Shown here: in pieces, positions 45,305 to 56,996 of the stretch
Layout of the letters: the number at the start of each line of letters is the position of its first letter
Numbering within the stretch: the stretch's first letter is position 1
Position numbers and translations under genes: made by a program
Source: Pseudomonas yangonensis
GTDB lineage: Bacteria > Pseudomonadota > Gammaproteobacteria > Pseudomonadales > Pseudomonadaceae
Direction: 5' to 3'
DNA length: 64,000 nt
Assembly: GCF_009932725.1 (NCBI RefSeq)
Contig: NZ_BLJU01000009.1
Location: forward strand, 62,001-126,000
The notes under the pieces: model-generated
What the model was told of the DNA's origin: nothing
The model's database searches: none
What the model saw: the letters and a program-made list of their open reading frames with translations, nothing else

Positions 45305-46306
45305 ATGACCCTGCGCGCACCCCAGCTGCAATTCGACCCCTGCGACGAGCTCGCCGCCCTGTGCAAGGCCGGTGGCGATGCGCTGCGCCTGAACGTGCTG
45401 CGTGCGCTGAGCAACGACTCGTTCGGTGTGCTGGAGCTGGCGCAGATCTTCGCCATTGGCCAGTCGGGCATGAGCCACCACCTCAAGGTGCTGGCCCAGG
45501 CCGGGCTGGTGGCGACGCGCCGCGAGGGCAATGCCATTTTCTACCGTCGTGCCCTGCCCAATGGCCGCCTGCATGCTGCCCTGCTGGACGACATCGACGA
45601 ACTGCCGCTGCCCGGCGACGTGCAAGCGCGCATCGCCACCGTGCATCAGCAGCGCGCCACCGTCAGCCGCGACTTCTTCGCACGCATGGCCACCAGTTTC
45701 CAGGCCCAGCAGGACCTGATCGCAGGCCTGCCGCAGTACCGCGACAGCCTGCTGGCCCTGCTCGATGCGCTGCATTTCGCGCCAGGCGCCACGGCGCTGG
45801 AAATCGGCCCGGGCGACGGCGCCTTCCTGCCCGAACTGGCGCGGCGTTTCGCCCAGGTCACGGCACTGGACAACAGCCCGGCTATGCTCGAACTGGCCAG
45901 CCAGCGTTGCGCTGCCGAGGGCCTGCATAACGTCGAGCTGAAACTGGCCGATGCGCTGCAGGACGAACAGCAGCCCGCAGACTGCGTGGTGCTGAACATG
46001 GTGCTGCACCACTTCGCCACGCCGGCCGAGGCCTTTCGCAAGCTGGCCGGGCTGGTCGCCCCTGGCGGCAGTCTGTTGCTCAGCGAATTGTGCAGCCATG
46101 ACCAGAGCTGGGCGCGCGAAGCCTGCGGCGACCTGTGGCTGGGCTTCGAACAGGAAGACCTGGCACGCTGGGCGACGGCCGCTGGCCTGACGCCCGGCGA
46201 AAGCCTGTACATAGGCCTGAAAAACGGCTTTCAGATTCAATTACGGCACTTTGCCAAACCCGATGCGCACAGCGCCTTCAGCCTCCGGCAAGAAAGGAAC
46301 CGATAG
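45305..46306 (+). CDS. ArsR-type regulator fused to a SAM-dependent methyltransferase
   Basis: 333 residues from ATG 45305 (ATG 45275 would add ten). Winged-helix ArsR domain at ~5-95 (LRVLRALSNDSFGVLELAQIFAIGQSGMSHHLKVL in outline) and class I methyltransferase fold at ~150-330 with SAM motif LEIGPGDGAFLPEL. The stop is immediately followed by the metK ATG, so the regulator senses or uses SAM/SAH next to the SAM synthetase gene. ArsR-type regulators of the SAM cycle (SahR) are described in other proteobacteria; this fused form occurs before metK in P. aeruginosa (PA0547). It likely controls its own operon through the dyad at 45241. Confidence 0.85.
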   Translation: MTLRAPQLQFDPCDELAALCKAGGDALRLNVLRALSNDSFGVLELAQIFAIGQSGMSHHLKVLAQAGLVATRREGNAIFYRRALPNGRLHAALLDDIDELPLPGDVQARIATVHQQRATVSRDFFARMATSFQAQQDLIAGLPQYRDSLLALLDALHFAPGATALEIGPGDGAFLPELARRFAQVTALDNSPAMLELASQRCAAEGLHNVELKLADALQDEQQPADCVVLNMVLHHFATPAEAFRKLAGLVAPGGSLLLSELCSHDQSWAREACGDLWLGFEQEDLARWATAAGLTPGESLYIGLKNGFQIQLRHFAKPDAHSAFSLRQERNR

Positions 46307-47497
<1,191 letters not shown>

Positions 47498-47510
47498 GTC
47501 CCTGAAAACG

Positions 47511-47547
47511 AAAAAGCCCCGCTAGAGCGATCTGGCGGGGCTTTTTT
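47511..47547. terminator. Terminator after metK (bidirectional)
   Basis: AAAAAGCCCCGC - loop TAGAGCGATCTG - GCGGGGCTTTTT: 12-bp perfect stem, A-run and T-run on either side; also serves the convergent small gene 47561-47872. Confidence 0.9.
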
Positions 47548-47560
47548 CTGCCTGGAAGGC

Positions 47561-47872
47561 TTATTTGCCGAACATCGAACTCAGGCCCTTGAGCGTCTCC
47601 TTGGTAGCACTGAGCTGGTCGGGGGTAGCAGCCTGACTGGAGGCATCGGCCTCGGCGGCCAGGCGCTCGCAACCGCCATCGAGCGCTGCCAGGTTTTCAG
47701 TGGCCTTGTCGTTGCCAGCCAGCGCTGCCAACTGCTTGAGCTGAGCCAGACCGTCCTGATTGGCAGCCATCTGCTCCTGGCATTTGGCCTGGAGCGAATC
47801 GACTTCGGCAGCGAGGGAAGACAGGCAAGCGAAGGCCAGAACGGCGAAACAGGCAACGGAAGCAATACGCAT
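47561..47872 (-). CDS. Small secreted protein, unknown
   Basis: 103 residues from ATG 47872. Signal peptide (MRIASVACFAVLAFACLSSLA), then an Ala/Gln/Leu-rich helical mature protein with two cysteines that could bridge (AKCQEQ and GGCERL). No domain recognised. It lies alone and convergent with metK. Confidence 0.7.
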   Translation of the reverse strand: MRIASVACFAVLAFACLSSLAAEVDSLQAKCQEQMAANQDGLAQLKQLAALAGNDKATENLAALDGGCERLAAEADASSQAATPDQLSATKETLKGLSSMFGK

Positions 47873-47894
47873 TGTGAAGACCTCTAAGGGTTGA

Positions 47895-49784
<1,890 letters not shown>

Positions 49785-49867
49785 TCCAGATCAGCCAATG
49801 ACGCAATCCGGTCGAACCTCGCGCAACCGCCAGGGTCACTTCGAAAGAGACCTAAAGAGGACAGACC

Positions 49868-50263
49868 ATGATTCGCCAAACCGCTTTGTTCGGCCTGCTG
49901 CTGGCCGCCAACCTGAATGTCACCCCCCTGCTGGCCGCCGACGGTGAAGACGGCTGCGCCGTCAAACGCCAGGTGCTTCAGGAGAAGATCGAAGCCGCGC
50001 AGCAGAGCGGCAACAGCAGGGAACTGGATGGGCTCCGGCGCGCACTGGGTAACGTCGACGCCCATTGCGACGACGCTTCGCTGCATGAGGAGCGCCTGGC
50101 CAGCGTCAAGGAAGCGCGCGAGGAAGTGCAGGAGCGCGAAAAGGATCTGCGCGAAGCCATGGGCACCGGCGACCAGGAAAAGATCGCCAAGCGTCAGGCC
50201 AAGCTGGCCGAAGCACGCGCCGAACTGCAGCAGGCCGAAGCCGAAGCAAGCGTCGATCAGTAA
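49868..50263 (+). CDS. DUF1090 family periplasmic protein
   Basis: 131 residues. Signal peptide (MIRQTALFGLLLAANLNVTPLLA), then CAVKRQVLQEKIEAAQQSGN and a long charged coiled coil (ASVKEAREEVQEREKDLREA), ending in Glu/Ala repeats. It matches the DUF1090 (YqjC-type) family of unknown function. GAGG precedes the ATG by about 8 bases. It overlaps the convergent cytochrome-like gene by 7 bases. Confidence 0.8.
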   Translation: MIRQTALFGLLLAANLNVTPLLAADGEDGCAVKRQVLQEKIEAAQQSGNSRELDGLRRALGNVDAHCDDASLHEERLASVKEAREEVQEREKDLREAMGTGDQEKIAKRQAKLAEARAELQQAEAEASVDQ

Positions 50264-50706
50264 GCGCGGAACGCCTTGTGGCAGGCTTCGCAGCTATCCT
50301 CCACAGCCTGCACCGCAGGCTCCAGCTCGGAGCGGCGTAGCGGCGGCGTGGTCGTCGCCTGCACCAGTGCAGCGGTGGCCTGCTCCAGATCGCGCGCCAT
50401 TTTCTGAAACTGCTCCTGGCGCTGCCAGACTTCCGGGCTGGCCTTGCTGCGCTCGTCGTCGGCCACCGAGGGGAAATGCTGCCAGGGCTCGCGCGACAGT
50501 CTATCGAGCTCGGCGGCGCCACTGATGAAGGCGGCCTCGTCGTAGGGAATGCGATTGCGCAGCATGCCACCCAGATCCTCGCTGACCTTGAGCATCTCCT
50601 TGAACAAGGCCTGACGCTTGCCCAACGGCGAGTTGGGGTCGACCCCGCCGCAGGCGGCCAGACTCAGGCAGAGACAGGTGAGCAGGAGGATTTTCTTGGG
50701 GGCCAT
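50257..50706 (-). CDS. Cytochrome c-prime-like lipoprotein
   Basis: 149 residues. Lipobox LAAC with Cys19, then a four-helix domain and a C-terminal heme site CEACHKAFR (Cys139, Cys142, His143), typical of class II cytochromes c. ATG 50706 (MAPKKILLLT) is preferred over the frame from 50781. Attached to a membrane on the periplasmic side; it may bind gas ligands or carry electrons. No redox partner is adjacent. Converges with and overlaps the DUF1090 gene. Confidence 0.8.
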   Translation of the reverse strand: MAPKKILLLTCLCLSLAACGGVDPNSPLGKRQALFKEMLKVSEDLGGMLRNRIPYDEAAFISGAAELDRLSREPWQHFPSVADDERSKASPEVWQRQEQFQKMARDLEQATAALVQATTTPPLRRSELEPAVQAVEDSCEACHKAFRAY

Positions 50707-50817
50707 CGACACGAGTTCCGGGGTACAAGGGGCCGCCAGTATCGCGGCTCGCACCGGTCGGGCCAAGCGACCGCTTGTCACAACAGCGGCTTCGCCTGCA
50801 TAGCTGTCAGCTGGCGT

Positions 50818-51207
50818 TCAGCTAGCGGATACCACGAACAGCCCCACGATCAGCCCCATACCTACGAACCAGACCAGTGAGCGTGCCGGCCCCCAGTCGG
50901 CCAGGTAGCAGACGAAGTACAGCAGGCGGCTGCCGATGAACGCCACGGCCAACTGATCGAGCAGGGCCTGCTCGGCGCCACCGGCCTGGTGAGCGATGAT
51001 CACTGCGGCGGCGAACGCAGGCGTCACTTCGAAGCCGTTGAGCTGGGCGTTATTGGCCCGTTTGCGCCAACCCTCAAGGGTACTCAGGAATGCGCGCGGA
51101 TCCTGATTGGCGCGCGGCCCGTAGCCGGGGCCGAGAAATTTGGCAGTCGCCGTACTCAGGTACGGCAGAAGGATGGCGATCAGTACGCACCAGTAGGCAA
51201 GGGTCAT
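50818..51207 (-). CDS. MAPEG family membrane protein
   Basis: 129 residues with four membrane helices and the MAPEG segment RAFLSTLEGWRKRANNAQLNGFE between the first two, carrying the Glu, Arg and Asn residues typical of the eicosanoid/glutathione membrane enzymes. Bacterial members are little characterised. It starts 217 bp before the riboswitch, divergent from ahcY. Confidence 0.85.
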   Translation of the reverse strand: MTLAYWCVLIAILLPYLSTATAKFLGPGYGPRANQDPRAFLSTLEGWRKRANNAQLNGFEVTPAFAAAVIIAHQAGGAEQALLDQLAVAFIGSRLLYFVCYLADWGPARSLVWFVGMGLIVGLFVVSAS

Positions 51208-51424
51208 GAAGGCTCCGCAATGTATTGGGGAAAGTACGCAGCTTGTGCGCTCGGCAGCGCAAGATCCATGACCCGCACGAGGATAAGGAACGGCGATCCG
51301 GCCAATGCTCCGGGGACAGCTGCCAACCCCGCCACATGCAGGCGACGGAAAACCTTGGGCACAGCCGCCCGGCTAGCTATAATCAGCCAGTTTCATGCGA
51401 CCGGCACCGCTCCGGCCGCTCCCG

Positions 51425-51573
51425 CCACCCGGTCGAGGGGCGCTGCAGCAGCCTGAAAGATCTGTTTCGAATCCCCAAGCCCGCATTCCAGCAATGCTCG
51501 CGGCAGATTCGAATCAGCCTTCCAGGCTGTCAGGCTCGCCCGGGGCGTTAACCAAACGCATCAACGGCGCCCA
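51425..51573 (+). promoter_or_regulatory. S-adenosylhomocysteine (SAH) riboswitch before ahcY
   Basis: Conserved SAH-riboswitch elements in order: GGTCGAGGGGCGCTGC (51431-51446), a variable stem (GCAGCCTG pairing with CCAGGCTGTC near 51522), CAGGCTCGCC (51531-51540), then the 3' pseudoknot region GGGGCGTT...ACGC...AACGGCGCCC (51542-51572). CCCGG at 51428 can pair with CCGGG at 51539. It lies 30 bp before the ahcY start. SAH binding is expected to raise ahcY expression so that toxic SAH is cleared. The metF gene downstream may share the transcript. Confidence 0.85.
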
Positions 51574-51602
51574 TTCGCAGACAACGAATGGAGAACTCAT
51601 CT

Positions 51603-53012
51603 ATGAGCGCTGTAATGACGCCTGCCGGTTTCACCGACTACAAGGTTGCCGACATTTCCCTGGCCGAGTGGGGCCGCAAGGAACTGACCATCGCCGAGTC
51701 CGAGATGCCGGCGCTGATGGGCCTGCGCCGCAAGTACGCCGCCAGCCAGCCGCTGAAAGGCGCGAAGATTCTCGGCTGCATCCACATGACCATCCAGACC
51801 GGCGTACTGATCGAGACGCTGACCGCCCTGGGCGCCGAAGTGCGCTGGTCGAGCTGCAACATCTTCTCCACCCAGGATCAGGCCGCTGCCGCCATCGCTG
51901 CCGCCGGCATCCCGGTATTTGCCTGGAAGGGCGAGACCGAAGAAGAGTACGAGTGGTGCATCGAGCAGACCATCCTCAAGGACGGCAAGCCGTGGGACGC
52001 CAACATGGTGCTGGACGATGGCGGCGACCTGACCGAGATCCTGCACAAGAAATACCCGCAGATGCTCGAGCGCATCCACGGCATCACCGAAGAAACCACC
52101 ACCGGTGTGCACCGCCTGCTCGACATGCTCAAGGCCGGCACCCTGAAAGTCCCGGCGATCAACGTCAACGACGCGGTCACCAAGAGCAAGAACGACAACA
52201 AGTACGGCTGCCGTCACAGCCTCAACGACGCCATCAAGCGCGGCACCGACCACCTGCTGTCGGGCAAGCAGGCGCTGGTCATCGGCTACGGTGACGTGGG
52301 CAAGGGCTCGGCCGCTTCGCTGCGCCAGGAAGGCATGATCGTCAAGGTTTCCGAGATCGACCCGATCTGCGCCATGCAGGCCTGCATGGACGGCTACGAG
52401 CTGGTGTCGCCGTACATTGACGGCCGCAATGACGGCACCGACGCCTGCATCGACAAGGCGCTGCTGGGCAAGATCGACCTGATCGTCACCACCACCGGCA
52501 ACGCCAACGTCTGCGATGCCGGCATGCTCAAGGCCCTGAAGAAGCGCGCCGTGGTCTGCAACATCGGTCACTTCGACAACGAGATCGACACCGCCTTCAT
52601 GCGCAAGAACTGGGCATGGGAAGAGGTCAAGCCGCAGGTGCACAAGATCCACCGCACCGGGGCCGGCAGCTTCGATCCGGCCAACGACGACTACCTGATC
52701 CTGCTCGCCGAAGGCCGCCTGGTGAACCTGGGTAACGCCACCGGCCACCCGAGCCGCATCATGGACGGTTCCTTCGCCAACCAGGTGCTGGCGCAGATCT
52801 TCCTGTTCGAGCAGAAGTTCGCCGACATGCTGCCCGAGCACAAGGCCCAGCGCCTGACCGTGGAAGTGCTGCCGAAGAAGCTCGACGAGGAAGTCGCACT
52901 GGAAATGGTCAAGGGCTTCGGCGGGGTCGTCACCCAGCTGACCCAGCAGCAGGCCGACTATATCGGCGTGACCGTCGACGGCCCGTTCAAGCCGGACACC
53001 TACCGCTACTAA
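51603..53012 (+). CDS. ahcY: S-adenosylhomocysteine hydrolase
   Basis: 469 residues, exactly the P. aeruginosa size. Reversible hydrolysis of SAH to homocysteine and adenosine with bound NAD+. NAD site [12 protein letters not shown]; catalytic region [18 protein letters not shown] and [12 protein letters not shown]-terminal NAD-closing KPDTYRY. It carries the insert typical of the long proteobacterial form. ATG 51603 has GGAG 9 bases upstream; ATG 51588 lies before that site. It is controlled by the riboswitch just before it. Confidence 0.97.
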   Translation: MSAVMTPAGFTDYKVADISLAEWGRKELTIAESEMPALMGLRRKYAASQPLKGAKILGCIHMTIQTGVLIETLTALGAEVRWSSCNIFSTQDQAAAAIAAAGIPVFAWKGETEEEYEWCIEQTILKDGKPWDANMVLDDGGDLTEILHKKYPQMLERIHGITEETTTGVHRLLDMLKAGTLKVPAINVNDAVTKSKNDNKYGCRHSLNDAIKRGTDHLLSGKQALVIGYGDVGKGSAASLRQEGMIVKVSEIDPICAMQACMDGYELVSPYIDGRNDGTDACIDKALLGKIDLIVTTTGNANVCDAGMLKALKKRAVVCNIGHFDNEIDTAFMRKNWAWEEVKPQVHKIHRTGAGSFDPANDDYLILLAEGRLVNLGNATGHPSRIMDGSFANQVLAQIFLFEQKFADMLPEHKAQRLTVEVLPKKLDEEVALEMVKGFGGVVTQLTQQQADYIGVTVDGPFKPDTYRY

Positions 53013-53014
53013 TG

Positions 53015-53091
53015 CGTAGGGTGGATAAGCCTCGGGCTTATCCACCGCCGACTTCCCGCAAGGTGGATGGAAAAACGCCATCCACCCTACG
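53015..53091. repeat. GTAGGGTGGAT hairpin repeat between ahcY and metF
   Basis: Begins CGTAGGGTGGAT and ends ATCCACCCTACG (perfect inverted ends, 12 bp). Contains GGATAAGC / GCTTATCC and GGTGGATGG / CCATCCACC hairpins. Same family as 40892-40964. It starts 2 bp after the ahcY stop. Confidence 0.8.
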
Positions 53092-53110
53092 TCTCCAAGG
53101 CTAGAAACCT

Positions 53111-53956
53111 ATGAGCCAAGAACAACGCTACAGCTTCGAGTTCTTCCCCACCAAGACCGAAGCCGGGCATGAAAAACTGATGGACGTGGCGCGCCAACTG
53201 GCGGCCTACAAGCCCGATTTCTTCTCCTGCACCTATGGCGCCGGTGGCTCCACCCGCGACCGCACGCTCAACACCGTGCTGCAACTCGATGGCGAGGTGA
53301 AGGTGCCGACCGCGCCGCACCTGTCCTGCGTCGGCGACAGCAAGGCCGAGCTGCTCGAACTGCTCAACCTGTACAAAAATGCCGGCATCAAGCGCATCGT
53401 CGCCCTGCGCGGCGACCTGCCGTCGGGCATGGGCATGGCCAGCGGTGAGCTGCGCTACGCCAACGAGCTGGTCGAGTTCATTCGCACCGAAACCGGTGAT
53501 CACTTCCATATCGAAGTGGCCGCCTATCCGGAGATGCACCCGCAGGCGCGCAACTTCGAGAGCGACATCGCCAACTTCGTGCGCAAGGCCAAGGCCGGAG
53601 CCAACAGCGCCATCACCCAGTACTTCTTCAACGCCGACAGCTACTTCTACTTCGTCGAGCGCGTGCGCAAGCTGGGCGTGGATATCCCGGTGGTGCCGGG
53701 CATCATGCCGATCACCAACTACAGCAAGCTGGCACGTTTCTCCGATGCCTGTGGTGCCGAGATTCCGCGCTGGGTGCGCAAGCAGCTGGAAGCCTATGGC
53801 GACGACAGCGACAGCATTCGCGCCTTCGGTGAGCAGGTGATCACCGAAATGTGCGAACGCCTGCTGCAAGGTGGCGCGCCAGGCCTGCACTTCTACAGCA
53901 TGAACCTGGCTGGTCCCAGCCTGGCCATCTGGAACAACCTCGACCTCAAACGCTGA
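53111..53956 (+). CDS. metF: Methylenetetrahydrofolate reductase
   Basis: 281 residues. FAD enzyme that makes 5-methyltetrahydrofolate for methionine synthesis. N-terminal EFFPTKTEAG with the catalytic Glu, TYGAGGSTRDRT, ALRGDLPSGMGM and QYFFNADSYFYFVERVR in order around the TIM barrel. Placed directly after ahcY: regenerated homocysteine and the methyl group meet in methionine synthesis. The hairpin repeat may limit read-through from the riboswitch-controlled ahcY. Confidence 0.96.
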   Translation: MSQEQRYSFEFFPTKTEAGHEKLMDVARQLAAYKPDFFSCTYGAGGSTRDRTLNTVLQLDGEVKVPTAPHLSCVGDSKAELLELLNLYKNAGIKRIVALRGDLPSGMGMASGELRYANELVEFIRTETGDHFHIEVAAYPEMHPQARNFESDIANFVRKAKAGANSAITQYFFNADSYFYFVERVRKLGVDIPVVPGIMPITNYSKLARFSDACGAEIPRWVRKQLEAYGDDSDSIRAFGEQVITEMCERLLQGGAPGLHFYSMNLAGPSLAIWNNLDLKR

Positions 53957-54001
53957 CGGGCAGGGAGCCGCGCAGCGGCTCCCCCGCTCAAGGATGAGCC
54001 A

Positions 54002-56164
54002 ATGACACTCAAGCGCCTCCTTCCCCTCGCCCTGCTCGCCGGGCTGCACGCTGCCACTGCCCTGGCCAGCTCCGACATGACCTGCACACCAAGCTGGAAG
54101 CTGATCTCGGACCAGCTCTCGGGGTGCAACAACCTGGCCTTTCTCAGCCCCGGCAACGACAGCCGGGTGAACCTGCAGCTGTTGCTCGACGATGCCGGTC
54201 ACCTGAAGCTGACGCGCGAACCGCTGGCACTCGACGGTTACGAATACGGCTACGGCCTGGTGCCCTTCAGCCTCGGCATGCTCGACCCGAGCCGCGCTCG
54301 TAGCGAGGCGGCCGAGGCAGACGAGCAAGGCGTCGACCCGGATGTGGCGTACCTGACCCAGGCCCTGCAGCGCCTGGGCATCGACAGCGAAGCGGATGCC
54401 TTCGCCATACACCGCTTCGCCGAAGGCGAAGGCAATCGCTGCCGCAGCAACGACCTGCAGGCCATGCGCGGCTTCGTCGATGCCCTCAGCGCCACGCCGG
54501 ACCTGGCCGCGAGCGAAGCGCAGGCGCTGGCTCGTTCGCGGCGCAGCCTGCTGAGCCTGTGCGGCGAGGGCGATCCGCAAGCGCAGGACATCCTGCCGCC
54601 GCCGACGCAACTGCAATCCCCCGCTGCCCAGGCCTTCGGCAATTACCTGCGTGGCGCCGACGCCTTCTATCGCGGCGACTTCGAGCAGGCCCGTGAGCGT
54701 TTCGCCGAGCTCACGGGCAGTGACCAGCCCTGGCTGCGCGAAACCGCCCAATACCTGCTCGGTCGCGTCGCCCTGAACCAGGCGCAACTGAACGCCTTCG
54801 ACGAGTACGGGTTCTTCAGCCCGGAGCAGGTGGATAAAACCAGCCTCGAGGCCAGCGCGAAGGCCTTCGAGCAGTATCTGACGCACTATCCGCAGGGCCT
54901 CTACAGCGACTCGGCGCGCGGCCTGCAACGCCGCGTGTACTGGCTCGCCGGCGACACCCGGCGTTTTGCCGAGGCCTTTGCCGGGCAATTCGAGCGAGGC
55001 GCGCAGCAGGTCGACATGCCCGCACTGATCGAGGAGCTGGACGGCAAGCTGCTGCCCAGCCTCGCCCCGGATGCCATCGAAGACCCGCTGCTGCTGGCCA
55101 TGGTCGACCTGATCCAGCTGCGCGATCCAGGCAGCAACCGCGAACCGCGCCTCAGCCTCGAACAACTGCAGGCGCAGCAACCGCGCTTCGCCAGCCAGCC
55201 CGGCCTGCATGCCTACCTGGTCGCTGCCTGGCATTTCTACCGCGACGGCGATGCCAGGCAGACTCTCGCTGCCCTGCCGGATGCCGGTTCCGGGCCGATG
55301 AACGCCCTCGCCTTCAGCCAGGAAACCCTGCGCGGCCTGGCGCTGGAAGCCAAGGGTGAGCAGGCCGCGGCGCTGCAGCACTGGCAGGCGCTGCTGGCAC
55401 GCAGCCAAGACCCGCTGCAGCGCGCCCAGCTGGAACTCGCCCTGGCCTTGAACCATGAGCGCAGTGGCCAACTGGAAAAGGTGTTCGCCGCCGACTCGCC
55501 GATCACCACCGCGCCGATCCGCGAGCGCCTGCTGACCTATGGCGCCGGCCCCGAACTGCTGCGCCAGCAGGCCGGCAACGAGCAGGCTCCGGCAGGCGAG
55601 CGCGCAACCGCGCTGTACACCCTGCTCTATCGCGATCTGGATTACGGTCGCTACGCCGATTTTCTCAGCGATTTCGCGCAGTTCCCGTACAAGCCGACAC
55701 AGCCAGCGCAGCGCCTCGATCCAGGCCTGTTCGCCTGGACCGGCGGCAGCGATGCCGGCTATGCCTGCCCGAGCCTGGTCAGGATCGCCGAACGCCTCGC
55801 TGCCAATGCCGAGGACGCCCAGGGCATGCTGTGCCTGGGCGACTTCATCCGCGTCCACGGCCTCGACGATCACTGGCTGAACCGCCCGCCGGCCGCTGGC
55901 GAACTGGGCAGCGCACCGAGCCAGTTCCAGGGCGCGTCCTTTTCCCGCCTGGCCGCCTACCAGATGCTGCTGGCTGCCCCCCAGGTCAGCCGCGAGGACA
56001 AGGCCTATGCCCTGTTCCGCGCGATCAACTGCTATGCGCCCAGCGGCTACAACAGCTGCGACGGTCAGGACATCAGCAAGGACCAACGCAAGCAGTGGTT
56101 CCAGACCCTCAAGCGCAGCTACGCGGACACCCCGTGGGCACAGCGACTCAAGTACTACTGGTAG
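54002..56164 (+). CDS. Large exported TPR-like protein, unknown
   Basis: 720 residues. Signal peptide (MTLKRLLPLALLAGLHAATALA), an N-terminal Cys-bearing part (MTCTPSWKLISDQLSGCNNL), then helical tetratricopeptide-like repeats over ~220-600 (YLRGADAFYRGDFEQARERFAEL; ETAQYLLGRVALNQAQLN) and a C-terminal part with more cysteines (CYAPSGYNSCDG). No enzyme motif. It resembles a P. aeruginosa gene between metF and rhlE (PA0429, from memory), unannotated. It overlaps the next gene by 31 bp. Probably a periplasmic scaffold or carbohydrate-related partner. Confidence 0.75.
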   Translation: MTLKRLLPLALLAGLHAATALASSDMTCTPSWKLISDQLSGCNNLAFLSPGNDSRVNLQLLLDDAGHLKLTREPLALDGYEYGYGLVPFSLGMLDPSRARSEAAEADEQGVDPDVAYLTQALQRLGIDSEADAFAIHRFAEGEGNRCRSNDLQAMRGFVDALSATPDLAASEAQALARSRRSLLSLCGEGDPQAQDILPPPTQLQSPAAQAFGNYLRGADAFYRGDFEQARERFAELTGSDQPWLRETAQYLLGRVALNQAQLNAFDEYGFFSPEQVDKTSLEASAKAFEQYLTHYPQGLYSDSARGLQRRVYWLAGDTRRFAEAFAGQFERGAQQVDMPALIEELDGKLLPSLAPDAIEDPLLLAMVDLIQLRDPGSNREPRLSLEQLQAQQPRFASQPGLHAYLVAAWHFYRDGDARQTLAALPDAGSGPMNALAFSQETLRGLALEAKGEQAAALQHWQALLARSQDPLQRAQLELALALNHERSGQLEKVFAADSPITTAPIRERLLTYGAGPELLRQQAGNEQAPAGERATALYTLLYRDLDYGRYADFLSDFAQFPYKPTQPAQRLDPGLFAWTGGSDAGYACPSLVRIAERLAANAEDAQGMLCLGDFIRVHGLDDHWLNRPPAAGELGSAPSQFQGASFSRLAAYQMLLAAPQVSREDKAYALFRAINCYAPSGYNSCDGQDISKDQRKQWFQTLKRSYADTPWAQRLKYYW

Positions 56165-56898
56165 GCCTGCTTCTGCTGGCAGCGGGCCTGCCGGCACAGG
56201 CCGCGCGCGTCGATGCCGCCGAGCACAACGCGTTCTGGCTGTGGGCGGGCGTGACGCCACAGCCGGTGCTGGCCCGAGCCCGTACCCTGTACGTGCTGCA
56301 GGGGCAGATCGACGGCCCGCGCCGCGCCGGCGATCCAGCGGCACGCATGCGGGCACAGAACCCCGCCACGCCCAGGCTGTCGAAAGACGTCGAGCTCTGG
56401 GTGGTGTATCGCGCGCATACCCTGGACTGGAACGACGAGGTATTCGCCCTGCTGCTGAGCCAATTGCAGCGCTGGCAGCGTTCCGGCAACCGGGTCAGCG
56501 GGGTGCAGATCGACTTCGATGCGCAAACGCTGCGCCTGGATCGTTACGCCGCCTTCCTCGAAGAGCTGCGCCAGCGCCTGCCGCGGCAGTATCGCCTGAG
56601 CATCACCGGCCTGCTGGACTGGGCCGGCAATGCCGACCCGGCGGCGCTGAACCGCCTCGCCGGGGTTGTCGATGAAGTGGTGATGCAGACCTACCAGGGC
56701 CGCCACAGCATCGCCGGTTATCAGCGCTACCTGCCGAGCATCGCGCGCCTGCAGTTGCCGTTTCGCATCGGCCTGATACAAAACGGCGAATGGCAGGCGC
56801 CGGATTACCTGCAAAGCAGTCCCTGGTTCCGCGGCTATGTGGTATTTCTGCTGAACCCGAGCGAACCCGCAACCGACACACCGGCGGCCAGACGCTGA
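56134..56898 (+). CDS. DUF3142-type exported protein, TIM-barrel glycosidase-like
   Basis: 254 residues from GTG 56134, overlapping the upstream gene by 31 bases. Signal peptide (GTATQVLLVGLLLLAAGLPAQA). The central region GVQIDFDAQTLRLDRYAAFL with ITGLLDW and EVVMQTYQGR resembles GH18/PgaB-like barrels, where an acidic pair in the strand-4 position (here Asp-Phe-Asp) would be catalytic. DUF3142 proteins have no proved activity. The tight overlap makes it the probable partner of the TPR-like protein. Ribosome site GGA weak, consistent with coupled translation. Confidence 0.75.
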   Translation: MGTATQVLLVGLLLLAAGLPAQAARVDAAEHNAFWLWAGVTPQPVLARARTLYVLQGQIDGPRRAGDPAARMRAQNPATPRLSKDVELWVVYRAHTLDWNDEVFALLLSQLQRWQRSGNRVSGVQIDFDAQTLRLDRYAAFLEELRQRLPRQYRLSITGLLDWAGNADPAALNRLAGVVDEVVMQTYQGRHSIAGYQRYLPSIARLQLPFRIGLIQNGEWQAPDYLQSSPWFRGYVVFLLNPSEPATDTPAARR

Positions 56899-56996
56899 CC
56901 TTCATCAACCGAACACCGCAAAACCCGCTGCGACAACGATTTCGAATTCCCTCCGCGCCGGCTTTCGGCGCGAGCTTGCCACCAGGAACACACTTC

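Noticed and set aside
51395..52294. Plus-strand frame over the riboswitch and ahcY start
   Set aside because: Out of frame with ahcY, Arg/His-rich and crossing the structured riboswitch; a shadow.
53087..56356. A 1089-codon minus-strand open frame
   Set aside because: It runs antisense to metF and the TPR-like gene, crossing both; low-complexity Ala/Gly/Gln content and no motif. A high-GC shadow.
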